Shown here one piece after another: positions 35,573 through 47,599 of a DNA stretch of 64,000 nucleotides. The position numbers and the translations under genes are program-made. Location of the stretch: assembly GCA_021018815.1 (NCBI GenBank), contig JAITYX010000010.1:5394001-5458000 (forward strand), written 5' to 3'. Below the pieces are notes generated by a model. That model ran no database searches. It saw only the letters and a program-made list of their open reading frames with translations, and was not told the origin of the DNA. This DNA is from Talinum fruticosum (lineage: Eukaryota > Streptophyta > Magnoliopsida > Caryophyllales > Talinaceae). Within the stretch, counting starts at the first letter, position 1. Every line of letters begins with the position of its first letter.

Positions 35573-36139
35573 AGCGCCGAGACCACACCCTACCCAAGGC
35601 CTAGCCAGCGCCAGCATGCGAGGCCCGACCGCAGTCGGCTCGGAACAGTTTTGTAAGCGTAGCCCTGGGCCTAACCGACGCCACATACCATTAAGAGTGA
35701 ACAACCAGAATTGTAGCCTATGCATCCAAGTGGGTCCATAGGACCCACTGTGTCAACTTTGCCGATTCTTCTCAATCTATTTCTTCGATTGAATTATTCA
35801 AGTAAAAATATTGAAGTTTTGTGAATCGATTATTTACTGACAGTATGCTAGTACAACAAAATTGTTACGCCAAGCTTCAAATCTAGAGATGATCAAGCTT
35901 CAACAAAAATTACCGAGCATCGGGACTTTTATAAAGCCAAGCTGGGGATTATTTAGCCGGATTTCAGAACACATGAATCATGATCAAGTCCAGGCCCCCT
36001 GTCTTGGAGTTCGGGGTCATCAGCAGCCAATTTCGAAGTCTTGCATCGATCGACATCCGAAGGGACACCAGATTTCAAGATAAGTACCCTTTAGTTTCTA
36101 CTTTGACCCTTCGTCTTTCGGACTCGGTCAAAGTAGGGG

Positions 36140-37668
36140 CTAACTCGTATACACCGAAAATGTGTCACTTTTATCTCTCTTATTTATGTTATTTATTTTT
36201 TGGCCCGGTGATGAAATCGCAGTCCTGTTTGCGAACTCGGATCATGGTCGGAGTCCGATCGGTGTGACGAAAGTCGATAAACCCCACAAAAGTCGAGTCC
36301 TGTTTGCGAATCTATCCTTTTGCATGGACCGGCCCACAAACCCTTTTTTTCTGCCAAACCAAGCCCAGTCGAACTCACAATTAGGAGCCAAGGTCGGCAC
36401 CGCATTTCAAATCTACTGCGCAATAAATGCAGCATTTCACTCCAAGCGTTCTAGCCTAACCCGGAAACTCAAAAGTTTGTACGACGATGTGCTGACCGAC
36501 GCCGTGTTTTTAGTGTTAACTCGCCAAAACGCTGCATTTTGTTCACAGTGACAAACCAAGGCATGGAACCCAAAGCAACTGTAGAATGCCGTTTGTAATC
36601 GGCGCCACGTTTTTAATGTTAACTCGCCAAAACGCTGCGTTTGGTCCCAGCCGCCTAACCGAGGCACGAAACCCAAAGACGTCCGTATGACATTGTAGAA
36701 GACCGACGCCACGTATCTCGCCCCTTCCATAGGATTTATAATCCAACTAGATTTTATCCGGTTTTTCCCCTTGATCCCCGCTATTAGACCAGGCCCGATT
36801 TAGTCTGCAGTGGACGATTGTTTGCTTCTTTAGGTCATTTTTTATGACCTAATTTATTCTGAGAAATAAAGGGCTCTATCCCTCATTTTTTGCTGTTGAT
36901 TCCTAAAGCTAAACTAATGCTGAATTTTGAGTTAATAGCTATTGAATGCTAGGGTTTTTGGCTCCCTTTAAAGCTAGAGGTTGTATTATGATCTCTTAGC
37001 TAATTTTCAGCTAAGTTCTACCACATTTTCAAACATTCTTATTACTCTTTCCCACTTCCTAATCCCTCTATTTGCATCATACTTCCATACACACTACCTC
37101 ATCTCACAGAATCCACAAATAGCTACCTTCTTTGAGCTCACTACCTTACTCGTCACGCTGCTGATTTAGATCGTAAATCAAGTTCAGCAGGTGGAACAAC
37201 CCGAGGGTGTAAGATCAAACTTTACTTCCTCCTTACGAGTTTTTTATTTATACCTTTAATGCTTTCCGTATTGTAGATCAAAGATGTAATTGCATTTAAT
37301 TTCTCCCCGTCCGTTGTAACTTTTATTTTTGCTTTCCTTTAAGCTTTCTTTTATCGTTTTCCTACCTGTTTATTTACTCGCTTTCCTAACATGTTTTTGA
37401 TGATTTAATTTTCGCACTTCGTATGTTGTATACTTGATTGGTTAATGAATTCTTTTAACGCACTACTCGAATTAGTAAAGGTCGTCCGTTAACAGGCGAA
37501 ATAGAGGGCTTATCTCGTCGTTTCGTACCTTCGCCCCTGAATATTGGATTCTTGATTTTAGATTGATGGAGTCATTTTTTAAAACTTTTTTTCTAACTTA
37601 ATTTTTCCATACTAAGATTGGAAGAGTATTTGTTTTACTTTTGTTAGTTTTTACTTTCTAAAACTAAC
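36140..37668 (+). mobile_element. Tat/Retand-like Ty3-gypsy LTR (single)
   Basis: A purine-rich GTCAAAGTAGGGGCTAACT at 36126-36144 resembles the polypurine tract before Tat-type 3' LTRs. CTGGCGACTCTCTC at 37669 resembles the primer-binding region after the 5' LTR of the same clade (TGGCGACTCTGC...). Between them are 1.5 kb with a TATAA-poor promoter and no frame. A single LTR with a PPT on one side and a PBS on the other is what recombination between tandem elements leaves. The exact ends are uncertain. Confidence 0.5.
36494..36715. repeat. Tandem units of about 104 bp inside the Tat-like LTR
   Basis: GACCGACGCCGTGTTTTTAG at 36494, CGGCGCCACGTTTTTAATG at 36600 and GACCGACGCCACG at 36701 start successive units. 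Each contains TGTTAACTCGCCAAAACGC. The period is 103-106 bp and the third unit is cut short. Confidence 0.8.
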
Positions 37669-37763
37669 TGGCGACTCTCTCTTTTACTTTTTAATTATCC
37701 TAATTGCTTCTCAGCATTTCCGATGTAAAATGGAAGAAATTTCAAATTACTGTCTAACAGTGA

Positions 37764-37857
37764 GGCTATAGACCGAGACCGATTCCTCGGCTCTGCGTAT
37801 AGCCGAAGCCGGTTATCTGGTCGGTGCTGGCTTCCCTTGGTGCCGACAGATAACCGG
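37764..37857. repeat. Two adjacent hairpins
   Basis: Hairpin 1 (37764-37805) pairs GGCTATA with TATAGCC and GACCGAG with CTCGG. Hairpin 2 (37809-37857) pairs CCGGTTATCTG with CAGATAACCGG and TCGG with CCGA, giving 15 pairs with one bulged G and an 18-nt loop. They lie about 100 bp after the putative primer-binding region of the Tat-like LTR, so they may be part of a retroelement leader. Confidence 0.8.
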
Positions 37858-40302
37858 GCTTGACTCTTGATCCAAACCGTTTTTATCCCACCCTTTTAAC
37901 CCAAAAGCCTATGGCGAGAAAGTGGAATGCATTTTTTCTATTTTTCTAAATCATGAAATAATATCCCAAGACTTCTTAAAATTAATTTTAACATAAATGG
38001 TTAATAAAATCATGAATAATCATTTCACCTAAATTATTTTAAAAGTCATATTATAAAAATCACTAATCTTAATAAGAGGTGCTCCCCACTTTCAAAAACC
38101 AAAAAGAACCTTGTAAAACAAATGAGAGCCGACACTTCATAAAGAAATTCCGGTCCGGTACCACCCCCTACAGGGGGAGGTGGTGGCCACGTGGTTCGTA
38201 CAAATAGCTATGTATATTTTGACAAAAAAAAACTTATAGTGATGCACCCTTGGGCAGTAGGACAATCTATTGAAATGGATGAGATTGCTAAGATACCGGT
38301 ATGGGCGAAGTTCCATGAACTGGACCTAAAATTTTGGAGTATTGAAGGTCCGAGTAAGATATCAAGTTTGGTGGGAAGACCATTAGTCACTGATAGAGCA
38401 ATACAAAACAAATCTAGAGCTAGATATGCAAGGATTCTCATAGAAAAGGATTTGAGCAAGGATTTTAAAGAGGAAGTCACTTTTATGGATGAGAACGGAG
38501 AGGTTGTTACACAAGCATTGGAGTATGAATGGACCCCTATTAGGTGTGCATATTGTTAATAATTTGGGCACGAGGAGGCAAATTGCAAGAAAAAGGTCAA
38601 AAGAGTATGGAGAATGAAGCCAATTTAGGAAAAGGAAAGAGTTCATGTAGAACCAACTGTTGACAATATCTAAGTTCAAGGTTCCCCAACACTCGGTGAC
38701 TAATGACACTAAGCAGGACCATCCAATTGAGACAATCCAAGCAACTATATATTATACACTATCTATGGAGGTTGTATTACATAATAGTTATGGCTCATTG
38801 CTGCCTGACAATGGATAGAGTGGCATTTTGGAATATAAGGGGCTTCAATAGGCCCAATAAACAAGAAGCGAGAAAATGTTTCTTTAGGAGTAATAAGTAT
38901 GGCATAATGGGGATGATGGAGACTAAGACATGGATCAACAAAGAGGAGGAAATAAAGAGGAGGCTTGGTGGAGGTGTTACTGCCATCACTAATGCTACAA
39001 CCCATGCTAGGAGTATAATACTACTAGTATGGAAGTCTGAACTTTAGCTTACTATACTGAAGATTGATAGACAATTTATTCATACAAGGGTGAAGAGGGT
39101 TGTGAAGGCCTTGTACATCATTGTAGTATATGGAGAGAATGACAATAGCAAGAGACAACACTTTAAGCCTTGATATACATGAGCCATGGATCATTGGAGG
39201 TGATTTCAATGCTCTACTAAGTCTAGATGAAAGGGTGGGAGGATTTTATATAATGGGTAGCTGACTGTGGGCTACAAGAAATGAGATAGTCAAGACATTT
39301 TTTTATCCTGTAACAATAAACAAGGTAACACAACGTTGTTTTCTAAACCGGATATAATGTTTTTGAATGGGCAGATCACTACCCCCTCCTTATGCAATTA
39401 ACTGAAGAACAAATACAAGGTAAGAGAATGTATAAGTTTTTTTAACATGTGGGCACTTTGTGAAGAATTCAAGCATATTGTTTAAGCAGTATGGAGCAAT
39501 AAGTACAAAGGAACAACAATGTTTCACCTGGTATGCAAACCGAGGGTATTGGTAAGACCACTACAACAGCTCAATCACAATAAATATGCACAGACTCATG
39601 GGAAGATTATTGCAGCCAAGAACAAACTTGACAAGGCACGGAAAGAAATCCATAATGATCCTAGCAACAATGAGTTATATGCAGCTGAAAGATTGCAAAT
39701 AAGGATTATCAACATCTTCTTAGGGCTGAAAGAGCCTTTTGGCTACAAAAATCTAAATAGGACTGGCTAAAATAGGGAGACCAAAGTTCAGCTTTATTCT
39801 ATGCATCATTAAAGTCCACAACATATGGTTGCACCATTAGAGCATTGTAAGACAGAAATAGGGGAGCACATTTGAACAAGGACATATTTGCAATATTTTA
39901 GTTGACTACTTCTTAGACTTCTTGGGAGCAAAAAGCCAAGGGCAAAACCATGATTTGAGGTTTGCAAGGACCTTGTCTAAATATGGGTAAAAAATATCAA
40001 CTACTACTTCCTATTATTGATGAAGAGATCGCAAAAGTCATGAATGACATAGATCCCAACAAAGCCCGAGACCGGATGGCTATGGTAGTGGGTTTTATAA
40101 GGCTATATAGGACATTGTAAAGGCATATGTTTGCACGAGTAGTGAAGGATTTTTTCATACATGAAAAGCTACTTAGGGTCTGCTCATATTAGCATTTATA
40201 AAAGTGTTTATAACCGCTAACAACTCATAACATCTTATAACGACTCATAATGACTCTTAACGGTTATAACCAGTATAACAGACTACCACTATAAACACTA
40301 AC

Positions 40303-40308
40303 TTTTAC

Positions 40309-40390
<82 letters not shown>

Positions 40391-40424
40391 TGTTATTATT
40401 ATGTTATTGTTATTATTATTATTA
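40303..40424. repeat. TTA/ATT microsatellite next to the Helitron terminus
   Basis: About 40 TTA triplets, with one TGTTATTATG interruption, end exactly where the Helitron 3' end begins. Helitrons insert between A and T, so the tract offers many target sites. A non-LINE stretch of unknown origin lies at 40176-40302. Confidence 0.9.
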
Positions 40425-43400
40425 CTAGCTAATACCGCGCGTTGCGGCGGATTAAATTTTGAACAAAATGATGCATTGAAACAATTTCTAAATATTCACT
40501 ATTAGAATCCAATTCTCAAAGATTTATTGCAACACACGGATCTTATCTAGTAAAATAAAATAAAAACAGAGTAATTTAAGCATAACAAACTATATCTAAT
40601 CCATCTCACTCACCCCCAAACCGTAAAAATGAGGGCTCGTACAACAATTAAGTACATCATGAACTCAATGATATACATGCCATTGCTATTGGGGGAGAAA
40701 ACTATCAAAGGAGGGGTAGGGATAGAAAAACTTGCAAAGGAAAAAGAATATAATGCCCAACACTATTCATATAAATTTCAATAGAGAACAACGAAAAGAA
40801 ACTTTCAAATTTCATACATATGAGAGTATATTTCATTCAATCTAAATATATTTCATATCGGATCATTAAATAACTTAGAACTACTAAATAACTTAGAACT
40901 GAATAAAAAATACTCAAAACAGATCAAAGTATAGGTAAATCAAGAGCAGGGATTTAGCTCAGTAAAACAATACTCAAAATAGATCTAAGTACGGATAAAA
41001 TTGCTTGGACAATACCGAAAAGCATCATAAAAGAATCGGAATCTTAGTCTCATCTAGATGAGGATAAAAGTTATCGCTTTTACTTAAACAAATACAATGT
41101 TGAGGAACACACCTTGGTCAAGAGTACATCCTTTGCTAGTTTATAATTGCAAAAAGGCCCAAACATCATAAACTAAAATCGAAATCTTATCCAAGATGGT
41201 TAGATGAAGAATGACTTCAAAAATCAAAATCGTATAAACCAAATCAAGGGGTAGAAGATTCCATCCCCCCCTAATTTTTCTGATTTCATATCAATAAGTA
41301 AATCCCATATTTTTGAGAAGATAACCTAGATGTGAGTACATAATGGTAGAACAGAAGCATTACTACTTGCCTTGAGGCTAGTCCGACGCTATCGAAACCA
41401 AGCGTGAATCCGACTTGAAGAGGGTATCCCGCACGAGATATCCAATTTCATACTTGAATGAGTATCTCGTTACCACCAAAGTCACAATCAATGAACACTA
41501 TTAACAAATGTCTCCAAGTCAATTATCTCAGCTTAGATCAATATATAACCACCATGAACATATCTTTGAATAGCTGTAAGGCATTTACAAAACTCTCTAA
41601 ACATATCTCATCAAACTTCCCTTATAATCTATTAAATCGGTCATCTATGAGAATTACATGATAAAATACCAAAAATGAAAAAAAGAAATTATAAGTGGTA
41701 AGTTTTCCGGTCCAAATAAGCGAAACTTAAACTTAGCACACCTCTAGAGTTTTTTTGGGGGGTCAAACTTAGAATAAAGACTACTTTCATTATACATGAC
41801 TTCATGTACTTCCTTTACTCAAATTACTAAACAACTGTACTTCCAATCCATTTCTCCATTAGAAACCTCTGTTTCTAATTTCTTGTTCTACTGAGTAATG
41901 ACAAAGGTAGAAAATCCCAACCATAAATTCCAACCCCAATAGCAAACTTAATCCCAAAGGGACCAATCAACCCCATTTCTTCTAAATTGTTTTTTAGGAC
42001 CGTAAGTGAAGTGAGTTTATATCTCCATGCCTTCGCATTCTGAAAAGTTCATGATGAAATTATATTGTAGCTCATGGCTCTCGACTCGTACATAGAAACA
42101 CCTCCACAAAAAAAAGATATACACACCCAGAAAAGTTCTATACCCATTTGGAACTAAATAGCAAAATTCATTGAAAAAGGCTTTTGTAAGTTCAACTTTC
42201 CGCTCTTGCCTAGCTTGCCACAACGTTCCCTACCCCATGGCACTCATATAAAACAATCCTTGCTGCAAGTCACCAAACAATAAAGCATCTTAAGCATGAG
42301 AGCAAAATTAAAAGGGGAAAATACAGTATGATGTGAGAGAGAAGACCATGCCCATTAACAATTGAAAATTTCACATCTCCAACATCTCTTAACTAAGGTT
42401 GATGCAAACCTATTTCTCTTATCACAATCGGCCCAATACTCAGGATAGCAAAATGAAGTGGTCAAACTAAGTAACACATGATTAAACCCCTCAACTTTGA
42501 TATAAAACTTGACAACCAACTCGGAATGACCAAGTTTATGTTTGAAAGTAGGCGAAGGAGATTGATTACAATATATGCAGAGAATTTTGAAGTAAGAAAA
42601 ATGAAGTGAAAGTTTATACTGCCACCAATCTACCCCTCCCCCAACCTCCAAAAAAAAAAAGAAAAAAAAAGAAAAATGACAAATTATCAACAAAAAGCCA
42701 ATGAAACCGAAAAATGAAATTTAACTCGAAAAATCCAAAAAGAATTAAACTCAAAAGAAAAATTCAAACTTACACAATTAGACATAGAATAGGAAAATTT
42801 CAAAATCCCATCAACTGTTACCTACCCTTATGATTGTCGACGATTGCCCCCACCCCAAAAAAGAAAACAAAATCCTCCATTGTCTACTCGGACTCGCTCC
42901 ATAAGCCAACAATAAATCAAGATCAAAACCAACCCTCCCCCTAATTCACAAAATCCCTAAGTCTAGTACCCTACCAAAGCACCAATCCAAAAAAAAAAAT
43001 AATAATAAAGAAGGAAAATCTCTCGAAGATCAAAACCAACCCCTTCCCTCCAAAATTCAACGAAACCTTCAATCGCCAACTCCAGTACTCCGCCAAGGTA
43101 CCAACAAAAAAAAAGTCCCTTGCTTATCAAATCCCCTTCAAAATCTGGTGAAATCCGAACAACCAAGAAAAGCCTAGAATTAAGAAATTAAAATCAATCA
43201 AACCATGGCCGTGAATTCGGAGCGAAGAGAGAGAAAGGGAGCAGAGAAGGTTATCGACGGGAAGGGTACTTACAACGAAGGATAAATCTCTTCTTCTCGA
43301 AAAGGTTGGGATTTTCCATTTTTAAAGCCAATCGAACCCATTTGCCAAAATCGTCATCAGATTATAAACATCCGAGTTTTCACTTACAGGAGTTGCAGCT

Positions 43401-43827
43401 CCAAAATTCAGTAGATTGGATAGAAATCAAGAAATAAATGATAAAATATTTATAAAAAACCCAATAATCCTTCCAGATGAAGCTTCTCCGCAATTAAAAT
43501 TGTGAGAGAGGGGTGGGAGAATGGAGTGATGAGTGAGAATGGGGAAGAGAGTTTACGAGATGAAAGGCAACCGACGTGAGAAAAAAAGGAAACCGTGAAA
43601 AAGAAAGAGAAAGGGTGTGGGGGGAGGAGAGAGAAAAAAAGGGCAGATGTGGGTGTTACTATTTTATGTCGGTTACTTGGTTAATGTATTTTTTAAATTT
43701 AAATGCTAAATAAATTATCAATGGTCTGTGATTTTTCATTAGATGAGATCAACGGTACTGGTGCATTATTGCTCCGAAATTCGCTCCTGTATTAGTCAAC
43801 CCAACTTTCCTTTTATATATTAATAGA
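40425..43827 (-). mobile_element. Non-autonomous Helitron, 3.4 kb
   Basis: On the minus strand the element begins TCTATTAATATATAAAAGG (43827) and ends CCGCCGCAACGCGCGG, TATTAG, CTAG (40425). So it has a 5' TC, a 3' CTAG (CTRR) and a GC hairpin (6 pairs, one bulge) about ten bases before the end. The flanking bases are A on the 5' side and T on the 3' side, as expected for A/T insertion. No Rep/helicase frame is inside. The 5' third has a C/T-rich, leader-like stretch (minus strand 43660-43250) followed by CGTTGTAAGTACC, a possible splice donor, hinting at a captured promoter or first exon. No gene could be named. Confidence 0.8.
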
Positions 43828-44559
43828 TTGTTGTTGTTGTTGTTGTAAAATATTATTATATTATAATTTACAAATGTATTACTAAAATTATACGTGGAAG
43901 GATGAATCATATATTTCCTATGTTAGTGGACAAGACCCAAGGAGCATCCATAGCTGGAAAGTCCATTCTCCATAACATACTCATATGTGAGGACATGCTC
44001 AAAAAGTACAAGAGGAAAAAGGGAGGTTCATGATGAAGATTGACCTTAAAAAAGCATATGATTCAGTTAATTGGGAGTTTATTGAACAAGTGGTTCTTGG
44101 TTATGGGTCCCAAATAAGTTTGTGCAATAAATCATGACTTTATACCAACTACCAGCTTTTCTATTCGGATAAATGGAATATTACATGAATATTTTGGAAG
44201 TCGCAGAGGGCTTAGATAGGGAAACCCTATGTCTCCATTACTATTTGCGTTTATCATGGAGTAACTAACTAGAGCGCTGAAAATTGCAACGACCTAGAAA
44301 AGCTTCAAATTCCATCCAAGTTGTAGAGCACTTACACTCGAGTTCCTTATGTTTTGCTGATGACTTGCTTATATTCTGTAGAGCATAAAAGGAAAATTTT
44401 AGTATTAATATGCATGAAGGTTGAAACCAAGTTAGGTGAATAGGACCATGATCAACGTTTCTAAAATGAATTTTTCGAGAATCATTTTTGAAAAGAGTCT
44501 TATTATCCCCCTTTTCAAAGTTGAAACGAAGTTCCTCTTTTGAAAAGAAACACATTGAG

Positions 44560-45590
44560 AACCAAGGAGTAGATCAAGGTTTTTCTAACCCCGAGTGAGT
44601 TTAAAACAAGATACTAAGACTCGGTGAGCTTTTTCTTCAATTGCTCATTCTCAATTCCGAGGCACTCGGACTCAATCTCATTATCTTATGAGTTAGTCTC
44701 AAGCACCTTAATCCCGAGCCTCAATTTTTCTAAATTAGTTTTTAAAATCTTGTTCTTAGATTTTAGAGATTCAAGTTTTTCTTTAAATAAAGAAGAATAA
44801 GAATTGGATTTTTCCTCTAAATTAAAAATATATCTAGCTCAATCTTGCTTAGAAAATTTGAGAAAACAGCTTGATTACCTCTCGAGGGTCGGTTTCCTTA
44901 GTGTCGGATGTTTGTGCCTCCGACTCGGATTTAGCTTTTGAGTCTGTTAAGGTCATGAGACTATTTGACTCATCTTCAGTGTCGTCATCATTATCCGACT
45001 CTTTGTCACTCCAGGTTGTCACCATTGCCTTCTTTTTTTTACGATCTTTCTTTCTTATTGGGAAATCCTTTACAATGTGTTCCTTGTTTCCATATTCAAA
45101 GCAACCAAAGTTCTAAGTTAGAGAATAATTTGAAGGGATGAGAATTTACCTCTCTTCTCCTTTTTGCAGATCTCATATTTGGGCTTCTTCCGCCACTTCT
45201 TATAATTCATCATTTGTTTGAAGCCTTTAGCCAAAAGTGTCATGCGATCTTCTTCGAGTCTAAAGAGCTCGGACTAGGACCGACTTCCTTTGAGGCCTTA
45301 AGAGCAATGTTCTTCTTGTTGTTAACCCTTAGATTCATCCTCCTCGAGGTGTAACTCATGGGTGAGAATAAGATTCTCAATAAGTTCATTAGGTTTTAGC
45401 TTGGTGAGGTCTTGGGCTTCCTCGATGGTTGACACCTTCGGACCCCATCTCTTTTTTGGAAGACTCCTTAGAAGCTTTCTGACCACTTATTCATTAGACA
45501 TCTTCTTTCCAAGTAATTTGAGGTTGTTAACAATCTCAGTGAAGCAAATGTATATCCGAGTTAAACCCCTTAGGTCAAGACGAGAAATTG
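44560..45590 (-). pseudogene. Ty1-copia gag remnant
   Basis: Minus-strand translation gives copia gag text in order. FTEIVNNLKLLGKKMSNE is followed by a stop, then VVRKLLRSLPKKRWGPKVST, then EEAQDLTKLKPNELIENLIL and THELHLEEDE. KKNIALKAS and LLAKGFKQMMNYKKWRKK come next. Finally there is a zinc-knuckle relic, CFEYGNKEHIVKDFP, in which two of the three Cys of CX2CX4HX4C are lost. The part after the knuckle is coiled-coil-like. Stops and frame changes make it non-functional, and no pol follows. Confidence 0.8.
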
Positions 45591-45979
45591 ATAACCATGT
45601 GAGTGACCAAGGATTATATCCTCACACTTTCGTCCAAAATTTATCTTCCCACTCTTCTTATCGAGAAATTAGTTCATCCAATATTTCTAAGGACACTAAT
45701 GATGGTGTTCCTCCGGAGACCTCTATTGTTCCTTCTTCCGAAATAGAGGAAATTAAGGAGAAAGATTCTACTAATACAGTAGACCCTTCACCTCCTATAG
45801 ATTCTTCCTCTCCTACTGTTGTATGGGTTCATGAGCTTGAAATGCATGTTAGTTGTGAGAATAAATATGATATACTTATTGAATCAAAGATCTCAATAGA
45901 AAAGGATGTTTGTTTTGAGCATATTGACCGTGATAATTTCTTAGTTCATTATAAGTCCTTTTTGTTGACCCCATCATGA
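45575..45979 (+). CDS. Unassigned open frame, probable retroelement fragment
   Basis: The right-hand 135 codons of a plus-strand open frame are coherent: acidic and Ser/Thr-rich, ending VWVHELEMHVSCENKYDIL ... HYKSFLLTPS. The left half of the same open frame (45362-45570) is only the reverse side of the copia gag and was excluded. It lies immediately upstream of the 46-kb direct repeat, which looks like the 3' untranslated part of a gypsy element, so it may be the end of an extra ORF. I do not recognise the family. Confidence 0.35.
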   Translation, partial: SRREIDNHVSDQGLYPHTFVQNLSSHSSYREISSSNISKDTNDGVPPETSIVPSSEIEEIKEKDSTNTVDPSPPIDSSSPTVVWVHELEMHVSCENKYDILIESKISIEKDVCFEHIDRDNFLVHYKSFLLTPS

Positions 45980-46011
45980 CTAATCATCAAGTTGAACTCT
46001 TTGAGTCCATG

Positions 46012-47380
46012 TTTCATGAGTATAAGACTTCTACACCTAATAATATTGGTTCAAACCAAACTTGTGAACATGTTAGTCTGTCGAAAACTGGACAAATTAA
46101 GACCCACTCGTCTGTTTGGATAACATGTCCATAATGATAAAATTTCTAGCTTGAGGACCAATTTGTTAGCTAATTATGAATATGTCTGCTTGTTTGATGT
46201 TTGGACTCAACAATTTGACAAGTTGAAACATGCCCTTAATGGTGTTGCATTAATGTTGTGGATGTACTCTCATTGGCACCAACTCTCTAGTTTGTGTTAC
46301 CTTTATTTGGCCGAGAGCTCTTCATGCAGATTTGATAAATTACTACGTGCTTTAATGATATTTAATTTAAGATAGCACCTTTCGTTGATATGGAGTCGTT
46401 GGTGCTCCATGAGTCTCCATTTCAACTAATTTCAAGAGGCTATAACTTAGGTGTACCCAACACCTAACCTCGGCATAATCGTTCCCTTCTCTCGTTCTCC
46501 TTTTATTTTATTTTCTTTTGTTCATATTTGATACTTTATTCTCTTTTTCTTTTTGAGTCATGTTATTTTCTTCACTTGTTTTTGAGTCTTCCTTTTGTTT
46601 TATAAATATTTGTTTTCTTTTTAGTTTTATTTTCCTTTCGGGTTCTATCCACTCACAATGAAGGCATTGTCAAGTTTAGGTGTGTGGGTGGGGAAACCTG
46701 TCTTTTAAACCTTTCTTTAAAAGTTGATCAAAAATCCAAAAAGATTTTTGTTTTTATTTTAGGAGATATTGTACATATTCTAATTGATTTCTGAACCTTT
46801 GTAACTTAGCTGTTAAGTTGTAAAAAGGAAAATATACATGATGACACTCACCTCTTAGTATAAGAATTCTAACATCATCCTTTTCTAACCTTGGCATACC
46901 ATAAGAATTTGTAAAGTCTACACATACTTTTATAAAAGTCATTTTCTCTTAGGTATGAAGTTGTCATTAATTGATTTACCCACTTATCTTTTGTACAAAA
47001 ATAAGCTTCATCATTGTTCTATTTTGCATTGAAAAAAATAGAAAAGAAAAACACAAAAAGTAATTAAAATCAGGAAGACAAAAATCCTTTGAGGCATGAG
47101 CTATTGGGTGCTACCATTTGAGGCAATAATTGCTACTAAGACAGACTTGCTTCCTAAATGAAGTGAAAATAAAGTACTAGTCAAGTGGGTTGAGTTAGTA
47201 GTGTAAACCTAAAGTAAGGGAGCAATGATACACTTGCACATCACACACTAGGTCAAATTCACTATTATTGATGGAATAAAGAGGTGGAAACATTCATTCA
47301 TGGTTGTTGTCAAAAGAAGGTGAGAAGTTTGATTATAGTACACCTATATACAAGTTGCTAACTGAGCACCAAATGTGATA
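46012..47380 (+). repeat. 1.35-kb direct repeat, copy 1
   Basis: It starts ATGAGTATAAGACTTCTAC near 46016 and ends CACCAAATGTGATA at 47380. It is collinear with 48358-49694 throughout, including GCTAATTATGAATATGT, GGCCGAGAGCTCTTCATGC, a T-rich TTTGAGTCATGT.ATTTTCTTC stretch and GGCATACCATAAGAATTTGT. Non-coding, probably the 3' region of a gypsy element. Confidence 0.85.
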
Positions 47381-47599
47381 TGGTTAACCAAGATATGTAT
47401 ATGTTCTCCCTATTATAAATATTTTTTGTAAAAATCATTTTACTTTTTCTTTTTCCATCTTCCTGTCCTTTCTTCCCAGATTTTGTGGGTATATCTCGAT
47501 AGAAACCCTCACGAGACCTTACTTGTCCACTTGGGCTACTAAGGGTTTTAAAACGCTTGTTGCATACGCTAAATGCAACCATGATTCCTACGAAACTCG

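Larger units (their letters stand above)
38191..44395 (+). pseudogene. L1-type LINE (ORF1 and ORF2), degenerate, split by a Helitron
   Basis: ORF1 (38191-38620) has the DUF4283-like region (KIPVWAKFHELDLKFWSIE, GRPLVTDRAI) and a CX2CX4HX4C zinc knuckle, CAYC..FGHEEANC, that carries two TAA codons. ORF2 endonuclease begins at ATG 38811 (RVAFWNIRGFNRP, MMETKTW, and WIIGGDFNALLSLDERVGG near 39185). The reverse transcriptase follows: ID..KA.RPDGYG near 40060, KDFF..EKLL up to 40175, and RMNHIFPMLVDKTQGASIAG at about 43910. MMKIDLKKAYDSVNWEF (44031 on), NPMSPLLFAFIMEYLSRALK and the catalytic CFADDLLIFC (44350-44380) come after. Stops and frameshifts occur throughout. RT sequence between EKLL and RMNH is lost and replaced by 40176-43909. 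The 3' part after 44395 is absent. Confidence 0.85.

Noticed and set aside
35528..36730. Open frames of 65-129 codons on both strands
   Set aside because: They fall in the Tat-like LTR and its tandem units, where the same words recur; no domain.
38208..39209. Minus-strand open frames over the LINE ORFs
   Set aside because: The plus strand has the zinc knuckle and endonuclease motifs; the minus frames are shadows.
45362..45570. First half of a 205-codon plus-strand open frame as a gene start
   Set aside because: The opposite strand is clearly copia gag here; the plus-strand reading is its shadow.
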